Below are positions 27,001 through 35,346 of a stretch of DNA of 64,000 bases, in pieces. Source of the stretch: Xanthomonas fragariae (lineage in GTDB: Bacteria > Pseudomonadota > Gammaproteobacteria > Xanthomonadales > Xanthomonadaceae); contig NZ_LT853882.1 in assembly GCF_900183975.1 (NCBI RefSeq), positions 1,729,501 through 1,793,500 on the forward strand, read 5' to 3'. Numbering within the stretch: the first letter of the stretch is position 1; the number at the start of each line of letters is the position of its first letter. The position numbers were made by a program, and so were the translations under genes. The notes beneath the pieces are model-generated. The model was not told the origin of the DNA, made no database searches, and saw nothing but the letters and a program-made list of their open reading frames with translations.

Positions 27001-29073
27001 GATATCGCCAACGGGTTGGCGCTGGATCACGGCTTCTGGCTGGGCGATGCGTTCGCTTCCGGCGGCTCGGTTGGTTACGACCACAAGGGCATGGGCATTA
27101 CGGCGCGCGGTGCGTGGGAGTCGGTCAAGCGCCACTTCCGTGCGATAGGGCGCGATTGCCAGAGCCAGGACTTCAGCGTAGCCGGGATCGGCGACATGTC
27201 AGGCGATGTGTTCGGCAACGGCATGCTGTTGTCGCGGCATATCCGCCTGCTGGCCGCGTTCGACCATCGGCATATCTTCCTCGACCCGAACCCGGATGCA
27301 GCTGCATCTTTCGCCGAGCGCGAGCGTCTGTTCAAGCTGCCGCGTTCCAGTTGGGCCGATTACGAGGCCAAGCTGATCAGCGCAGGTGGCGGCATCTACC
27401 CGCGCACTTTGAAGTCGATCGACATCAGTGCGCCGGTGCGCGCGGCGTTGGGTCTGGAATCCAACGTCAAGCAGCTCTCGCCCAACGCGCTGATGAACGC
27501 CATCCTCAAGGCGCCGGTAGATCTGTTCTGGAATGGCGGCATCGGCACCTACGTCAAAGCGTCTAGTGAATCGCATGGCGACGTGGGCGATCGCGCCAAC
27601 AACGGTCTGCGCGTCAATGGCGGCGAGTTGCGCTGCAAGGTGGTGGGCGAGGGCGGCAATCTGGGCCTGACCCAGCTCGGTCGTATCGAAGCTGCGCAGA
27701 CCGGTGTGCTGCTCAACACCGACTTCATCGATAACTCCGCTGGTGTGGACACCTCCGATCACGAGGTGAACATCAAGATCCTGCTCAACGATATGGTGCA
27801 GGCCAAGAAGCTCACCTACGACGCGCGTAACACGCTGCTGGCGTCGATGACCGACGAAGTGGCCGATCTTGTGTTGTGGGACAACTATCGGCAGAACCAG
27901 GCGATCAGTCTGATGGAGCGGATGAGCGTCAAGCGCCTGGGCTCCAAGCAGCACTTCATCCGCACACTGGAACTGCAGGGCCTGCTCGATCGTCAGATCG
28001 AATTCCTGCCCTCCGATGCAGAACTGTCTGCGCGCAAGGCGCGCGGGCAGGGGTTGTCGCGTCCGGAACTATCGGTGTTGTTGTCGTACTCCAAGCTGGT
28101 GGCGTTCCAGCAGTTGCTGGAATCGGATATTCCCGAGGACCCGTATCTGTCCAAGGAATTGCAGCGCTATTTCCCCAAGCCGCTGCAGAAAAAGTACGCC
28201 GATGCGATGGAGCGTCACCGGCTAAAGCGCGAAATCATCGCCACTGCGGTGACCAACACCACTATTAACCGCATGGGCGCCACCTTCCTGCTGCGCATGC
28301 AGGAAGACACCGGCCGCAGCATCGGTGAGGTGGCCAAGGCCTATACCATCAGCCGCGAAACGTTGGACGCGCGGGCGCTGTGGACGCAGATCGATGCGCT
28401 GGACGGCAAAGTGCCCGAGTCGGTGCAAATCGATGCGTTGGAAGTGATCTGGCGCCTGCAACGCTCGTTCGTGCGGTGGTTGCTGTTCCGCCCCGGCCCG
28501 ATGCCCGGCATCACTGCCGCAGTGGAGCGTTACCGCGGCCCGTTCAACGACATCCGCGTGGCCTCGGGTGTGCTCTCCGACACGCAGCGCCCCCAGTACG
28601 AGGCCAGCGTGCAGGAGTGGCATGACAAGGGCTTGACCCCGGCCTTGGCGCAGCAGTTGTCCGAACTGCGCTATCTGGAACCGGCATTCGACATCATCGA
28701 AACCGCACGCACGCGCAAGCTCAAGCCGGTGGAGGTGTCCAAGTTGCATTTCCGTCTGGGCGAAGCGCTGCGCCTGCCATGGTTGTTCGAGCAGATCGAC
28801 GCGCTAGAGGTCACCGGCCGCTGGCACGCGGTGGCGCGTGGCGTGCTGCGCGATGAACTGGCCGCGCATCAGCGTGCGCTGGTGGGCCAGGTGCTGACCA
28901 TGCCCGGCAGCAACGCCAAGGACAAAGTGGCCAATTGGCTGGCACGCGACGATTCCGGCCTGCGCTTCACCCTGTCCATGCTCACCGACGTGGCCGAGCA
29001 GAAGACGCTCGATTACCCGACGGTTTCGGTTGCAGTGCAACGGCTGGGACAGTTGGCTGCACACGGGTTGTAA
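24064..29073 (+). CDS. gdhB: NAD-dependent glutamate dehydrogenase, large (GDH-180) type
   Basis: 1669 residues, matching the giant NAD-GDH class (about 180 kDa). N-terminal ACT-like regulatory segments ([31 protein letters not shown]) precede a catalytic region around 880-1260. That region includes [60 protein letters not shown] and [18 protein letters not shown] (glutamate and nucleotide sites). It oxidatively deaminates glutamate to 2-oxoglutarate and ammonium, a catabolic use of amino acids. ATG 24064 is chosen (MTAKKAAS); an open frame extends 36 codons further but is not conserved-looking. It is monocistronic, with a hairpin terminator just after the stop. Confidence 0.95.
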   Translation: [1669 protein letters not shown]

Positions 29074-29087
29074 GCACGAGTTGCAAG

Positions 29088-29116
29088 GTGATGACGAAGC
29101 TGGGCTTCGTCATCAC
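29088..29116 (+). terminator. Strong hairpin after gdhB
   Basis: A perfect 13-bp stem (GTGATGACGAAGC and its complement) with a three-base loop begins 14 bases after the gdhB stop. No long T-run follows, so it may act as an RNA-stabilising 3' end or a weak intrinsic terminator. Confidence 0.6.
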
Positions 29117-29154
29117 GATGGTTGAGCTGATGCAGTCACGTCGTTGTTTGCTCA

Positions 29155-29280
29155 TGCAGGGCGCCCAAGGCGATGCGCTGCATGTACTTGGCTGCGCCGC
29201 GGGCTACGACCTGCGTTGGCTGATTGGCTGGATCGCGTTTTTGCACGCCTGGATCCGGGCGATGGGATGGGCATCCCTAG
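29155..29280 (+). pseudogene. C-terminal fragment of an IS1478-like transposase
   Basis: The plus strand encodes QGAQGDALHVLGCAAGYDLRW and then WIAFLHAWIRAMGWAS, matching the last about 40 residues of the transposase at 33690-35174 in opposite orientation. Upstream coding sequence is absent. It is the left marker of the IS-rich stretch. Confidence 0.72.
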
Positions 29281-29283
29281 AGC

Positions 29284-29318
29284 ACCGATCACCGATCACC
29301 GATCACCGATCACCGATC
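29284..29318. repeat. Five tandem copies of a 7-bp unit
   Basis: ACCGATC is repeated five times without mismatch, followed by a partial sixth unit. It lies between two IS remnants and is not part of any gene I can support. Confidence 0.85.
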
Positions 29319-29365
29319 ACCGCTGACGATTGGTGCTTGAAAGGGAGTTTTTCAGAGACGACTTA

Positions 29366-30244
29366 GAGCGTCTAACAAACCCCCTTGAATCTTGTCTCGC
29401 CGGTGGCAAAATTGCGGACATGACACGTCGCAAAGAGATCCCCATTGCGCTGTGGAAGCGCATCGAGCCGCTGATTCCGCAAGTGAAGCGTTCGCCCAAA
29501 GGTGGACGGCCGCGTATCAGTGATCAGCAAGCCCTCAACGGCATCATCTATGTCCTGCGCACGGGCGTGCCGTGGGAAGACCTGCCTATGGAGCTGGGTA
29601 CGGCAGCGGCATGACCTGCTGGCGCCGGTTGCGTGATTGGCAGGCCGCCGGTGTGTGGCATCGTCTGCATCAGGTGTTGCTGGCCGAGCGACGTCGCGCT
29701 CAGACGCTGGACCTGAGCCGAGCTAGTCTGGACGCCGCTAGCGTAGCCTCCCCCCGGGGGGCCCATATACCGGGCCGAACCCGACCGATCGCGGCAAACT
29801 CGGCAGCAAACGGCATCTGATCGTCGATCGCAACGGCATCCCCTTGGCGGTATGCGTCACCGGCGCCAATCGGCACGACTCGGTCGTGTTCGAGGAGTTG
29901 ATCGACGCCTTGCCGCCAATTGGTGGCAAACCAGTGGTGGCAAACCAGGGCGCCTGCGACGTTGGCCAGACAAATTGCACGCCGACAAGGCTTACGACAT
30001 CGACCGCTGTCGCGCCTTCCTCAAGCAGCGCGGCATCATTGCGCGGATCGCACGCAAGGGGATCGCGCGCAACGACCGGTTGGGCCGTCATCGCTGGGTC
30101 GTCGAGCGCACCCATGCCTGGTTCGCAGGCATGGGCAAACTGCGCATCCGCTTTGAACGCCGCATCGATCTCCACTTGGCGTTGCTCTCGCTTGCTTGCT
30201 CCATCATCTGCTTACGGCTTCTTCCTGGGTTTTGTTAGCCGCTC
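29366..30244 (+). mobile_element. IS5-family (IS427-type) insertion sequence, degraded
   Basis: Terminal inverted repeats are visible: the left end GAGCGTCTAACAAACCCC (from 29366) pairs with the right end read in reverse, GAGCGGCTAACAAAACCC (from 30244). A three-base direct repeat TTA flanks both sides (29363-29365 and 30245-30247). The 879-bp length fits IS427-type members. The matched TTA duplications show this copy was inserted by simple transposition and later decayed. Confidence 0.82.
29420..30238 (+). pseudogene. IS427-type transposase, several frameshifts
   Basis: The frame starts MTRRKEIPIALWKRIEPLIPQ and continues through GIIYVLRTGVPWEDLP. One base is then lost near 29597 (GYGSGMTCWRRLRDW continues in another frame). 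Another shift occurs near 29750-29760 and a third near 29940-29975, where a 14-bp stretch is duplicated. The DDE C terminus, DKLHADKAYDIDRCRAFLKQRGI and HRWVVERTHAWFAGMGKLRIRFERR, is still readable. More than the single programmed shift of this group is needed to read it, so it is inactive. Confidence 0.82.
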
Positions 30245-30249
30245 TTAAA

Positions 30250-30385
30250 GTGGCTAAAAAAACGTAGCGAGCAGCCGCCAGGTGGGTGCGGACGGCGTGG
30301 AGGAACGGCAGTGTACGCGTGGTTCATGCCGATTCCGAGCACCGGCCGCGTCCGCCTGGCGGCTGCGCAGCAGTTTTGTTAGCTA
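30250..30385. repeat. Dispersed intergenic repeat, copy 3 (best preserved)
   Basis: The sequence begins gctaaaaaaacgtagcgagcagccgccagg and ends cctggcggctgcgcagcagttttgttagct, so its two ends are complementary over about 20 bases (CCGCCAGG/CCTGGCGG is exact). The central part is about 80 bp. Related copies lie at 10145-10270 and 13355-13442. No coding potential is seen. Confidence 0.68.
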
Positions 30386-30468
30386 CTCTAAATACTCAAC
30401 GACCTCACGCTATGCAATGATCCTAGACGAATATCGCAGCCATCTATAGCTCAACCGCACTGGAAGTC

Positions 30469-30551
30469 AGGCAAATGCGGCCGGTGCTTGCAACCGGGTC
30501 TTATCATTACAAATCCGGTTAAGGCTATACATTCGCCGTCCGCATTTGCCT
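30469..30551. repeat. Nested inverted repeats downstream of the hrpF-like gene
   Basis: AGGCAAATGCGG (30469-30480) and CCGCATTTGCCT (30540-30551) are exactly complementary. Inside lies a second pair, AACCGG and CCGGTT. The 83-bp structure sits 66 bases past the stop of the minus-strand hrpF-like gene and could form a cruciform or transcript-end structure, or be a miniature mobile element. 30386-30616 holds nothing else. Confidence 0.55.
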
Positions 30552-30616
30552 GGTGAATGAGCGATGCCGTTGATCGCATTTCCGATCTTGCACAAGACCG
30601 TCGCTCGATAACAGCA

Positions 30617-33394
30617 CTACCTACGGATCCCCCTCAAACTTCTGAGGTTTTGTTTTATGTCTGCCTGGAAATTGTCCGAAACCGACTTCGGGATAGTCAG
30701 TCTCCCCGCCGGCACTCCGCCCGCGATTTCCATATTCTGGCGGATATCGCCTTTTTTTGCCTCCTCGTCCAATCGCTTCTCTTCATAAGCCAAGCCTGCG
30801 AGCACCGGCGTTTTGAGGATTTCAACCGATCTGCTAATGCCAGTGCCTACTACATAACCTTTAAGCAAACCACTGGCATCTGGCCTCTTGGCTGTGCCTT
30901 CGGCTGTCCCTCTGGCTGAGCCCTTGGCTGAGCCCTTGGCTGAGCCCTTGGCTGAGCCCTTGGCTGAGCCTTCGGCTGTCCCCTTGGCTACCCCCTTGGC
31001 TACCCCCTTGGCTCCGAGTCTGGCCGTGGGTCCACCGACGCAACCCACCGCTGCCCCGGCCATGTTTATGCCAGCTAATTTTAGCGCGAGTGACATGTCG
31101 CCACCGGTTAGTTTGGTGTCGATAAGCTTTGCTGCCTGCGCTTCGCTCTCAAGTGCCACTGCTACCGCGTCGGCAGCCTCGCCGATCACGGGGATAAAGT
31201 TGAGTGAACTGATTGCGACCGAGGCCCAATCCAGGATCTGAGAGTCCAACTTGAGGAACTCATGCAATCCCTTGCCGAAGGTACCGATGTCCTTTTTTTT
31301 CTGTTTGATCTCGGGTTGATCGGCTTTGCCCATCGACATGTCCGCGGCAGCACTCTTCTGGTCGGGCGATGTGGCCGCGTGCGTGGGCGATTTCTGCACT
31401 GTCTTGTTGGCCGCCGTCATATGATCGTAGAACTGCTGAAAATCCTTCTGGCTGATTTTGCCCGAGTCGACAACGTGGCCACCGCCGAAGAAGCTGTGGG
31501 GCTTCTTGTAGCCAGTGATCGAGTTGTTCAATAAGCCGAACAGCAGCGGGTCGCCCTGTAGTTGTTTGGCTGCGTCGCGAACTGCGGGGTCGGCTTTTTT
31601 GTCTTTGACGATCTTGTCGAGTTTGTCGCGTGTCACCTCTTTGCCGTCACCGAAGAATGCGTCTTGGTGCTTGTTGACGGTATCGAGCGTCTTCAGTTCG
31701 GGCGCGGTCAGATTCATCGACGATGAGGATTTCTGCAGGAAATCCACAGTGCTCATCGACTCCTTGTCGCCAGCGAGCGCTTTCCACTTGTCCGGGTGCT
31801 CACGAAAATACTGTGCAGCAGCGATCACCTGCGGCGGGGACTTCTTGGTCTTGCTGTCGCCTTCGACTATGTCTTTGAACGCGTCCTGGCTTAAATCCTT
31901 CGGCAGATAGTCCGAGTAGCGATAGAGTTCGCGCATCGCATCGCTTTCGGTCATGACCGTTGGCTCGGTCTTGTCCGGGCTGTCCGACGCCACATAGTTT
32001 TGCGTGTAGCCCTTGGCTTTCTTGGTGCCATACTCCGCCACCTGCGAGTGGCTGGCCGAGAACTTGGTGAGATCGCCTGCCTTGATCTTGCCGCCACACT
32101 TGCCATCGCCCTGCGAGCCGATGGCGAAGAACAGGCGCGGATTTTTTTGTAGTTCTGTCAATGCTTTCTTCAGATCCGGCGGTGTCGCGGGATCGTTGAT
32201 TTTGGCATCGAGATCGGTCCAGGCGATCGGGAGCTTGTCCTTGTGACGATCGAGCGTGGTGACGGTCTCCAATTCATTCTGGGTGAGCGTTCCGCCGTTC
32301 CAGGTGACCGATGAGCCGTCCACAGCGGGAGGCGGGGTCGATCCCTTCAACTTTTCCGGATTGTAGGTCGCGTTCTTGCCGCCCAACGCTGTCACCTGCG
32401 AATGGCGGTCGGCAAAGTCATAGAGATTAGCGGCGATGAGCTTGCCGTTGCACTTGCCTTGGTCGTCTCCGTGGTGCTTACCGTGCCCCTGAGCCGCAAT
32501 GGCGAAGAACAGGCCAGGATCTTTCTGCAGGCCTTGCAGCGCTTTTTTCAGGTCGGGCGGGGTGGCCGGATCGTTGATCTTTTCGTCGAGCTTGGCGAAC
32601 TCGATCGGCATATTGTCTCGATGCTGATTGAGCGTGGAGACGATCTCAAGCTGGGACTGATTGAGCGTGCCGCCGTCCCAGGTCACCGAAGAGCCTTCCG
32701 CAGCGGGAGGCGGGGTCGATCCCTTGATCTTTTCGGGATTGAACTCGGCGTTTTTCCCGCCTAGATCAGTGACCTGCTGATGATTGTCGGCAAAATCCCA
32801 GAGGTCCTTGGCCTTGATCTTGCCGCCGCATTTGCCGTCGCCCTGTGAGCCGATGGCAAAGAACAGACGCGGGTCTTGCTTCAATCCTTGCAGCGCGCTC
32901 TTCAGATCGGGAGGTGTGGAGGGATTGTTGATCTTTTCATCGAGCTTGGCGAACTCGATCGGCATCTGATCCTTATGCTGGTTCAGTGTCGAAACGATCC
33001 GAAGCTCAGGCGGGGTAAGCGTGCCACCGTCCCAGGTAACCGAGGAACCCTCCACAGCGGGTGGGGCGTCAGACCCCTTGATGTCCTTGGGGTCGAACGG
33101 GCTCTGCAGTGCCGGCCAGGAGCCGTGCTCATCGCTCGGCTGAGTGGCTGGTGCCTCATTGCTCGGCTGAGTGGCCGGTGCTTCATTGCTCGGCTGAGCG
33201 GCTGGTGCGTTGCCGTAGTTGGCCGCGATCAAGCGGTAAATCTGCTGGAGAAAGAGGGCGTCGATCGCCACTAAAATGTTGGATTCATCCAGGGAGGAAC
33301 CAGACTGCTGCAACTCCGGGGACGGCGAACCATCTGTTGGAGTGGTCAGAAACAGACCTGTATTGCCTCTGTTGGAAAGCGTGTTAAGCGACAT
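30617..33394 (-). CDS. hrpF: HrpF/NolX-family type III secretion translocon protein
   Basis: 925 residues. The N-terminal MSLNTLSNRGNTGLF is followed by a Pro-rich linker with near-repeats of PSNEAPATQ (about 67-88). Three tandem repeats of 118-128 residues follow (about 101-219, 220-347, 347-465), each with GSSVTWDGGTL, PPDLK.AL and LFFAI..QG.GKC.GKI. Two diverged units and a NolX-like region come next. The C-terminal part has hydrophobic stretches (VAISSLNFIPVIGEAADAVAV; LALKLAGINMAGAAVGCVGG), as needed for insertion into host membranes. After these is an unusual run of GSAK/GTAE tetrapeptides. HrpF helps effectors cross the plant plasma membrane. No other hrp genes are in the window. Identification rests on recalled family features, not a search. 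Confidence 0.75.
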   Translation of the reverse strand: MSLNTLSNRGNTGLFLTTPTDGSPSPELQQSGSSLDESNILVAIDALFLQQIYRLIAANYGNAPAAQPSNEAPATQPSNEAPATQPSDEHGSWPALQSPFDPKDIKGSDAPPAVEGSSVTWDGGTLTPPELRIVSTLNQHKDQMPIEFAKLDEKINNPSTPPDLKSALQGLKQDPRLFFAIGSQGDGKCGGKIKAKDLWDFADNHQQVTDLGGKNAEFNPEKIKGSTPPPAAEGSSVTWDGGTLNQSQLEIVSTLNQHRDNMPIEFAKLDEKINDPATPPDLKKALQGLQKDPGLFFAIAAQGHGKHHGDDQGKCNGKLIAANLYDFADRHSQVTALGGKNATYNPEKLKGSTPPPAVDGSSVTWNGGTLTQNELETVTTLDRHKDKLPIAWTDLDAKINDPATPPDLKKALTELQKNPRLFFAIGSQGDGKCGGKIKAGDLTKFSASHSQVAEYGTKKAKGYTQNYVASDSPDKTEPTVMTESDAMRELYRYSDYLPKDLSQDAFKDIVEGDSKTKKSPPQVIAAAQYFREHPDKWKALAGDKESMSTVDFLQKSSSSMNLTAPELKTLDTVNKHQDAFFGDGKEVTRDKLDKIVKDKKADPAVRDAAKQLQGDPLLFGLLNNSITGYKKPHSFFGGGHVVDSGKISQKDFQQFYDHMTAANKTVQKSPTHAATSPDQKSAAADMSMGKADQPEIKQKKKDIGTFGKGLHEFLKLDSQILDWASVAISSLNFIPVIGEAADAVAVALESEAQAAKLIDTKLTGGDMSLALKLAGINMAGAAVGCVGGPTARLGAKGVAKGVAKGTAEGSAKGSAKGSAKGSAKGSARGTAEGTAKRPDASGLLKGYVVGTGISRSVEILKTPVLAGLAYEEKRLDEEAKKGDIRQNMEIAGGVPAGRLTIPKSVSDNFQADIKQNLRSLRGIRR
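30914..30973. repeat. Five tandem 12-bp units inside the hrpF-like gene
   Basis: GGCTGAGCCCTT is repeated about five times (the last copy with changes), encoding GSAK repeats on the minus strand. Such perfect short repeats invite slippage and length variation between strains. Confidence 0.88.
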
Positions 33395-33512
33395 ATAGGC
33401 AGCCTCGCGGTGACAGAGCAGCGGCGTATAAGTGGGTGCTCATACGGCCGCACGGGCATCTCTTATGCGGCCAGCGTAATTTCGCCAATCCGACCGTTGG
33501 GTGCGTGTACCA

Positions 33513-33530
33513 ACGAACTATTTTGGCGAA
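33513..33530 (-). promoter_or_regulatory. PIP-box-like element with 8-bp spacing
   Basis: Read on the minus strand the site is TTCGC-N8-TTCGT (33530-33526 and 33517-33513), 119 bp upstream of the hrpF-like start codon. The canonical plant-inducible promoter box is TTCGB-N15-TTCGB. Variants with eight-base spacing have, to my recollection, been described for HrpX-controlled genes in X. oryzae. A possible -10 (TACGCT) lies 34 bases downstream. It suggests HrpX-dependent, in-planta expression. Confidence 0.55.
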
Positions 33531-33689
33531 AAAAACGCAAAAACTGACTCGCCCCACACGTTATTTTTCATGTTGGTGAAGCGATTGCCACTAGCTCCGA
33601 AAGCGCTGACAGTGCATGGATATAAGTCTCGTATTCGCACCAGGTCTTCTCGTTATGCCCGCCGGTGATGGGCGATGTAAGGTCCTTAG

Positions 33690-35174
33690 TCGTCCCTGAA
33701 AAATCCCCTTCAAGCGTCAAGTGCCGTCGGTGACAGCGGCACGGCGCTCAAGGATGACCATCCCATCGCCCGCATCCAGGCACGCAAAAACGCGATCCAG
33801 CGCAGCAGCCAGCGCAGCAGCCAGCGCAGGTTGTAGCCGGCGGCGCAGCCGAGCACGTGCAGCGCATCGCCTTGGGCACCTTTCAGCCTACAGCGACGCA
33901 ACCTGCAGTCGTCTTTCAGATGTCCGATCACCGGCTCCACCGCCTGCCGTCGCTTGATCCAGCGCCATTGCCGTCGCGTCAGCGTCTTGGCCTTGTGCAC
34001 CTTTCAGCCTGCAGCGACGCAAATCGCCACCGTCGGTTCTACGCTCACATCCTGCAGCAACCCGCGTGTCTACTCCAGCTGCTCGGCCAAGGTATCGCCG
34101 TCGTACGGGTTGCCCGGGAAGCTGCGCGCACCCACGACCAATCCCTTGCAGGCGGTGACCGCAATGCCGACCTTGACGCCGAATTCGTACGCTTGACGCG
34201 CCTTGCCCTTGCCGATGCATTCCACTTCCGGGGCATGCAATGCGTAGAGTTTTTGTTTGTCCTTCGGACGCTGCGTGTACAGCCGTTGCGCACGTTCCAG
34301 CCAGACAGCGATGCGCTCGCGCACGCCGGTGTTTACCTGATCGAGTTTGCGTTGGATGTCGCGCACGAGCCGTCCCAGCACTGTGCGTTGACGTCGCAGC
34401 ACGCGCCGCATCCGCTTGAACTGGCGCGCATGCGCATACCGACCTGCCTTGCGGCTCAGGGCCGGGCCTTGCCGCGCGTAGCTCTGCCGCAATCCGATGC
34501 CGTGCCGCTTGGCCAGTAACATCAGCTTCTTGCGTGCCACCTCCAGCAAACGGCTGTCGGTCGGATAGGCGATCGCCTTTTCCTGCACCGTGGTGTCCAC
34601 GATCACCCGCGGCAACTCGCGTGCGTCCACCGCCTGCATCGCATGCGCGGCGTTGATGGTGTGCGCCAACAGCTCTTCCATCCCGGCCTCACCCAGGCGC
34701 TACCGCCAGCGCGTCAGCGAGCTGGCATCGCACGGCAAGCGCGTCTGGAACACGACCTCACCGGTGAAGAACTGCCAGTACGGACTCTCCAGCCAGCGCT
34801 CGCACACCGCTTCATCGGACAGGTCGTAGGCGTGTTTGAGGTAGAGCAAACCGGCAATCAGCCGCACCGGCAATGCCGGCCGACCGCCACCGGCCTGGGT
34901 GGCCGGCAAGCGCGATGAAAGTGCTTGCTCCAACGCCGTCCACGGCATCCGTTGGCTCAGCCGCGCCAGCGGATGACGCAGATCGATCTGGTTCTCCAGC
35001 CACGAACGAAACAACTCGTCGGCGGGTCTGTCTTCGGCAGCGGGACGGCGTGTACGCATGGGCGGAAATTGCAAGAAACCAGCCTTCAGCGTAGCGAACA
35101 CTGGTAGTTCTGGCACGCCGGTGCAGACATCAAGGCCTTGCGGTCGTTGGGTGGTTGGGGTTTTTCAGGGGCGA
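33690..35174 (-). mobile_element. IS1478-like IS5-family element, inactive
   Basis: End sequences TCGTCCCTGAAAAATCCCC (left, from 33690) and, reversed on the right from 35174, TCGCCCCTGAAAAACCCC form terminal inverted repeats with two mismatches. Length is 1485 bp. The flanking four-base sequences are TTAG (33686-33689) and CTAG (35175-35178); both suit IS5 targets (YTAR) but they differ. The right end lies inside a ParE-type toxin gene. Confidence 0.8.
33720..35059 (-). pseudogene. IS1478-like transposase with nonsense and internal lesions
   Basis: The N-terminal part (MRTRRPAAEDRPADELFRSWLE...SSLTRWR) is interrupted by a TAG at 34702-34700 where the related fragment at 15111 has Gln (RWRQRLG). 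The following part (RLGEAGMEELLAHT...LPRVIVDTTVQEKAIAYPTDSRLLEV) stays in the same frame to GDTLAEQLE, where a second stop occurs at 34072-34070. Beyond that the DDE region is scrambled, with part of the TFQP/CRLKG segment duplicated (about 33883 and 34004). The C terminus (TLTRRQWRWIKRRQAVEPVIGHLKDD) is in yet another frame. Confidence 0.82.
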
Positions 35175-35339
35175 CTAGCGAGGCACGAGCGGGAACGCCT
35201 GCGGCGTAGACGCCAACTCCATGCACTTCTCGCGTAGCTCACGTACAAAGGACAGCGCCCGATGCGGGTTGTCTTGGGCGATGTAATCGCCAATGCGTTC
35301 AAGGTCGTCTTCGGCGTCCGCCGACAATTGCACAATCAT
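35175..35339 (-). pseudogene. ParE/RelE-type toxin, truncated by the IS
   Basis: The ATG at 35339 begins MIVQLSADAEDDLERIGDYIAQDNPHRALSFVRELREKC, a typical ParE N terminus (gyrase-poisoning family). After 54 residues the frame ends at TAG, exactly in the CTAG that borders the IS1478-like element. Family members are normally about 95-100 residues, so the C-terminal catalytic/binding part is lost, and it is not found on the other side of the IS. It follows its antitoxin by seven bases. Confidence 0.8.
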
Positions 35340-35346
35340 GCGGGCG

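Noticed and set aside
30914..30973. Possible CRISPR-like repeats
   Set aside because: Units are 12 bp, contiguous, without spacers and in frame within a coding sequence. No CRISPR array or cas gene was seen in the window.
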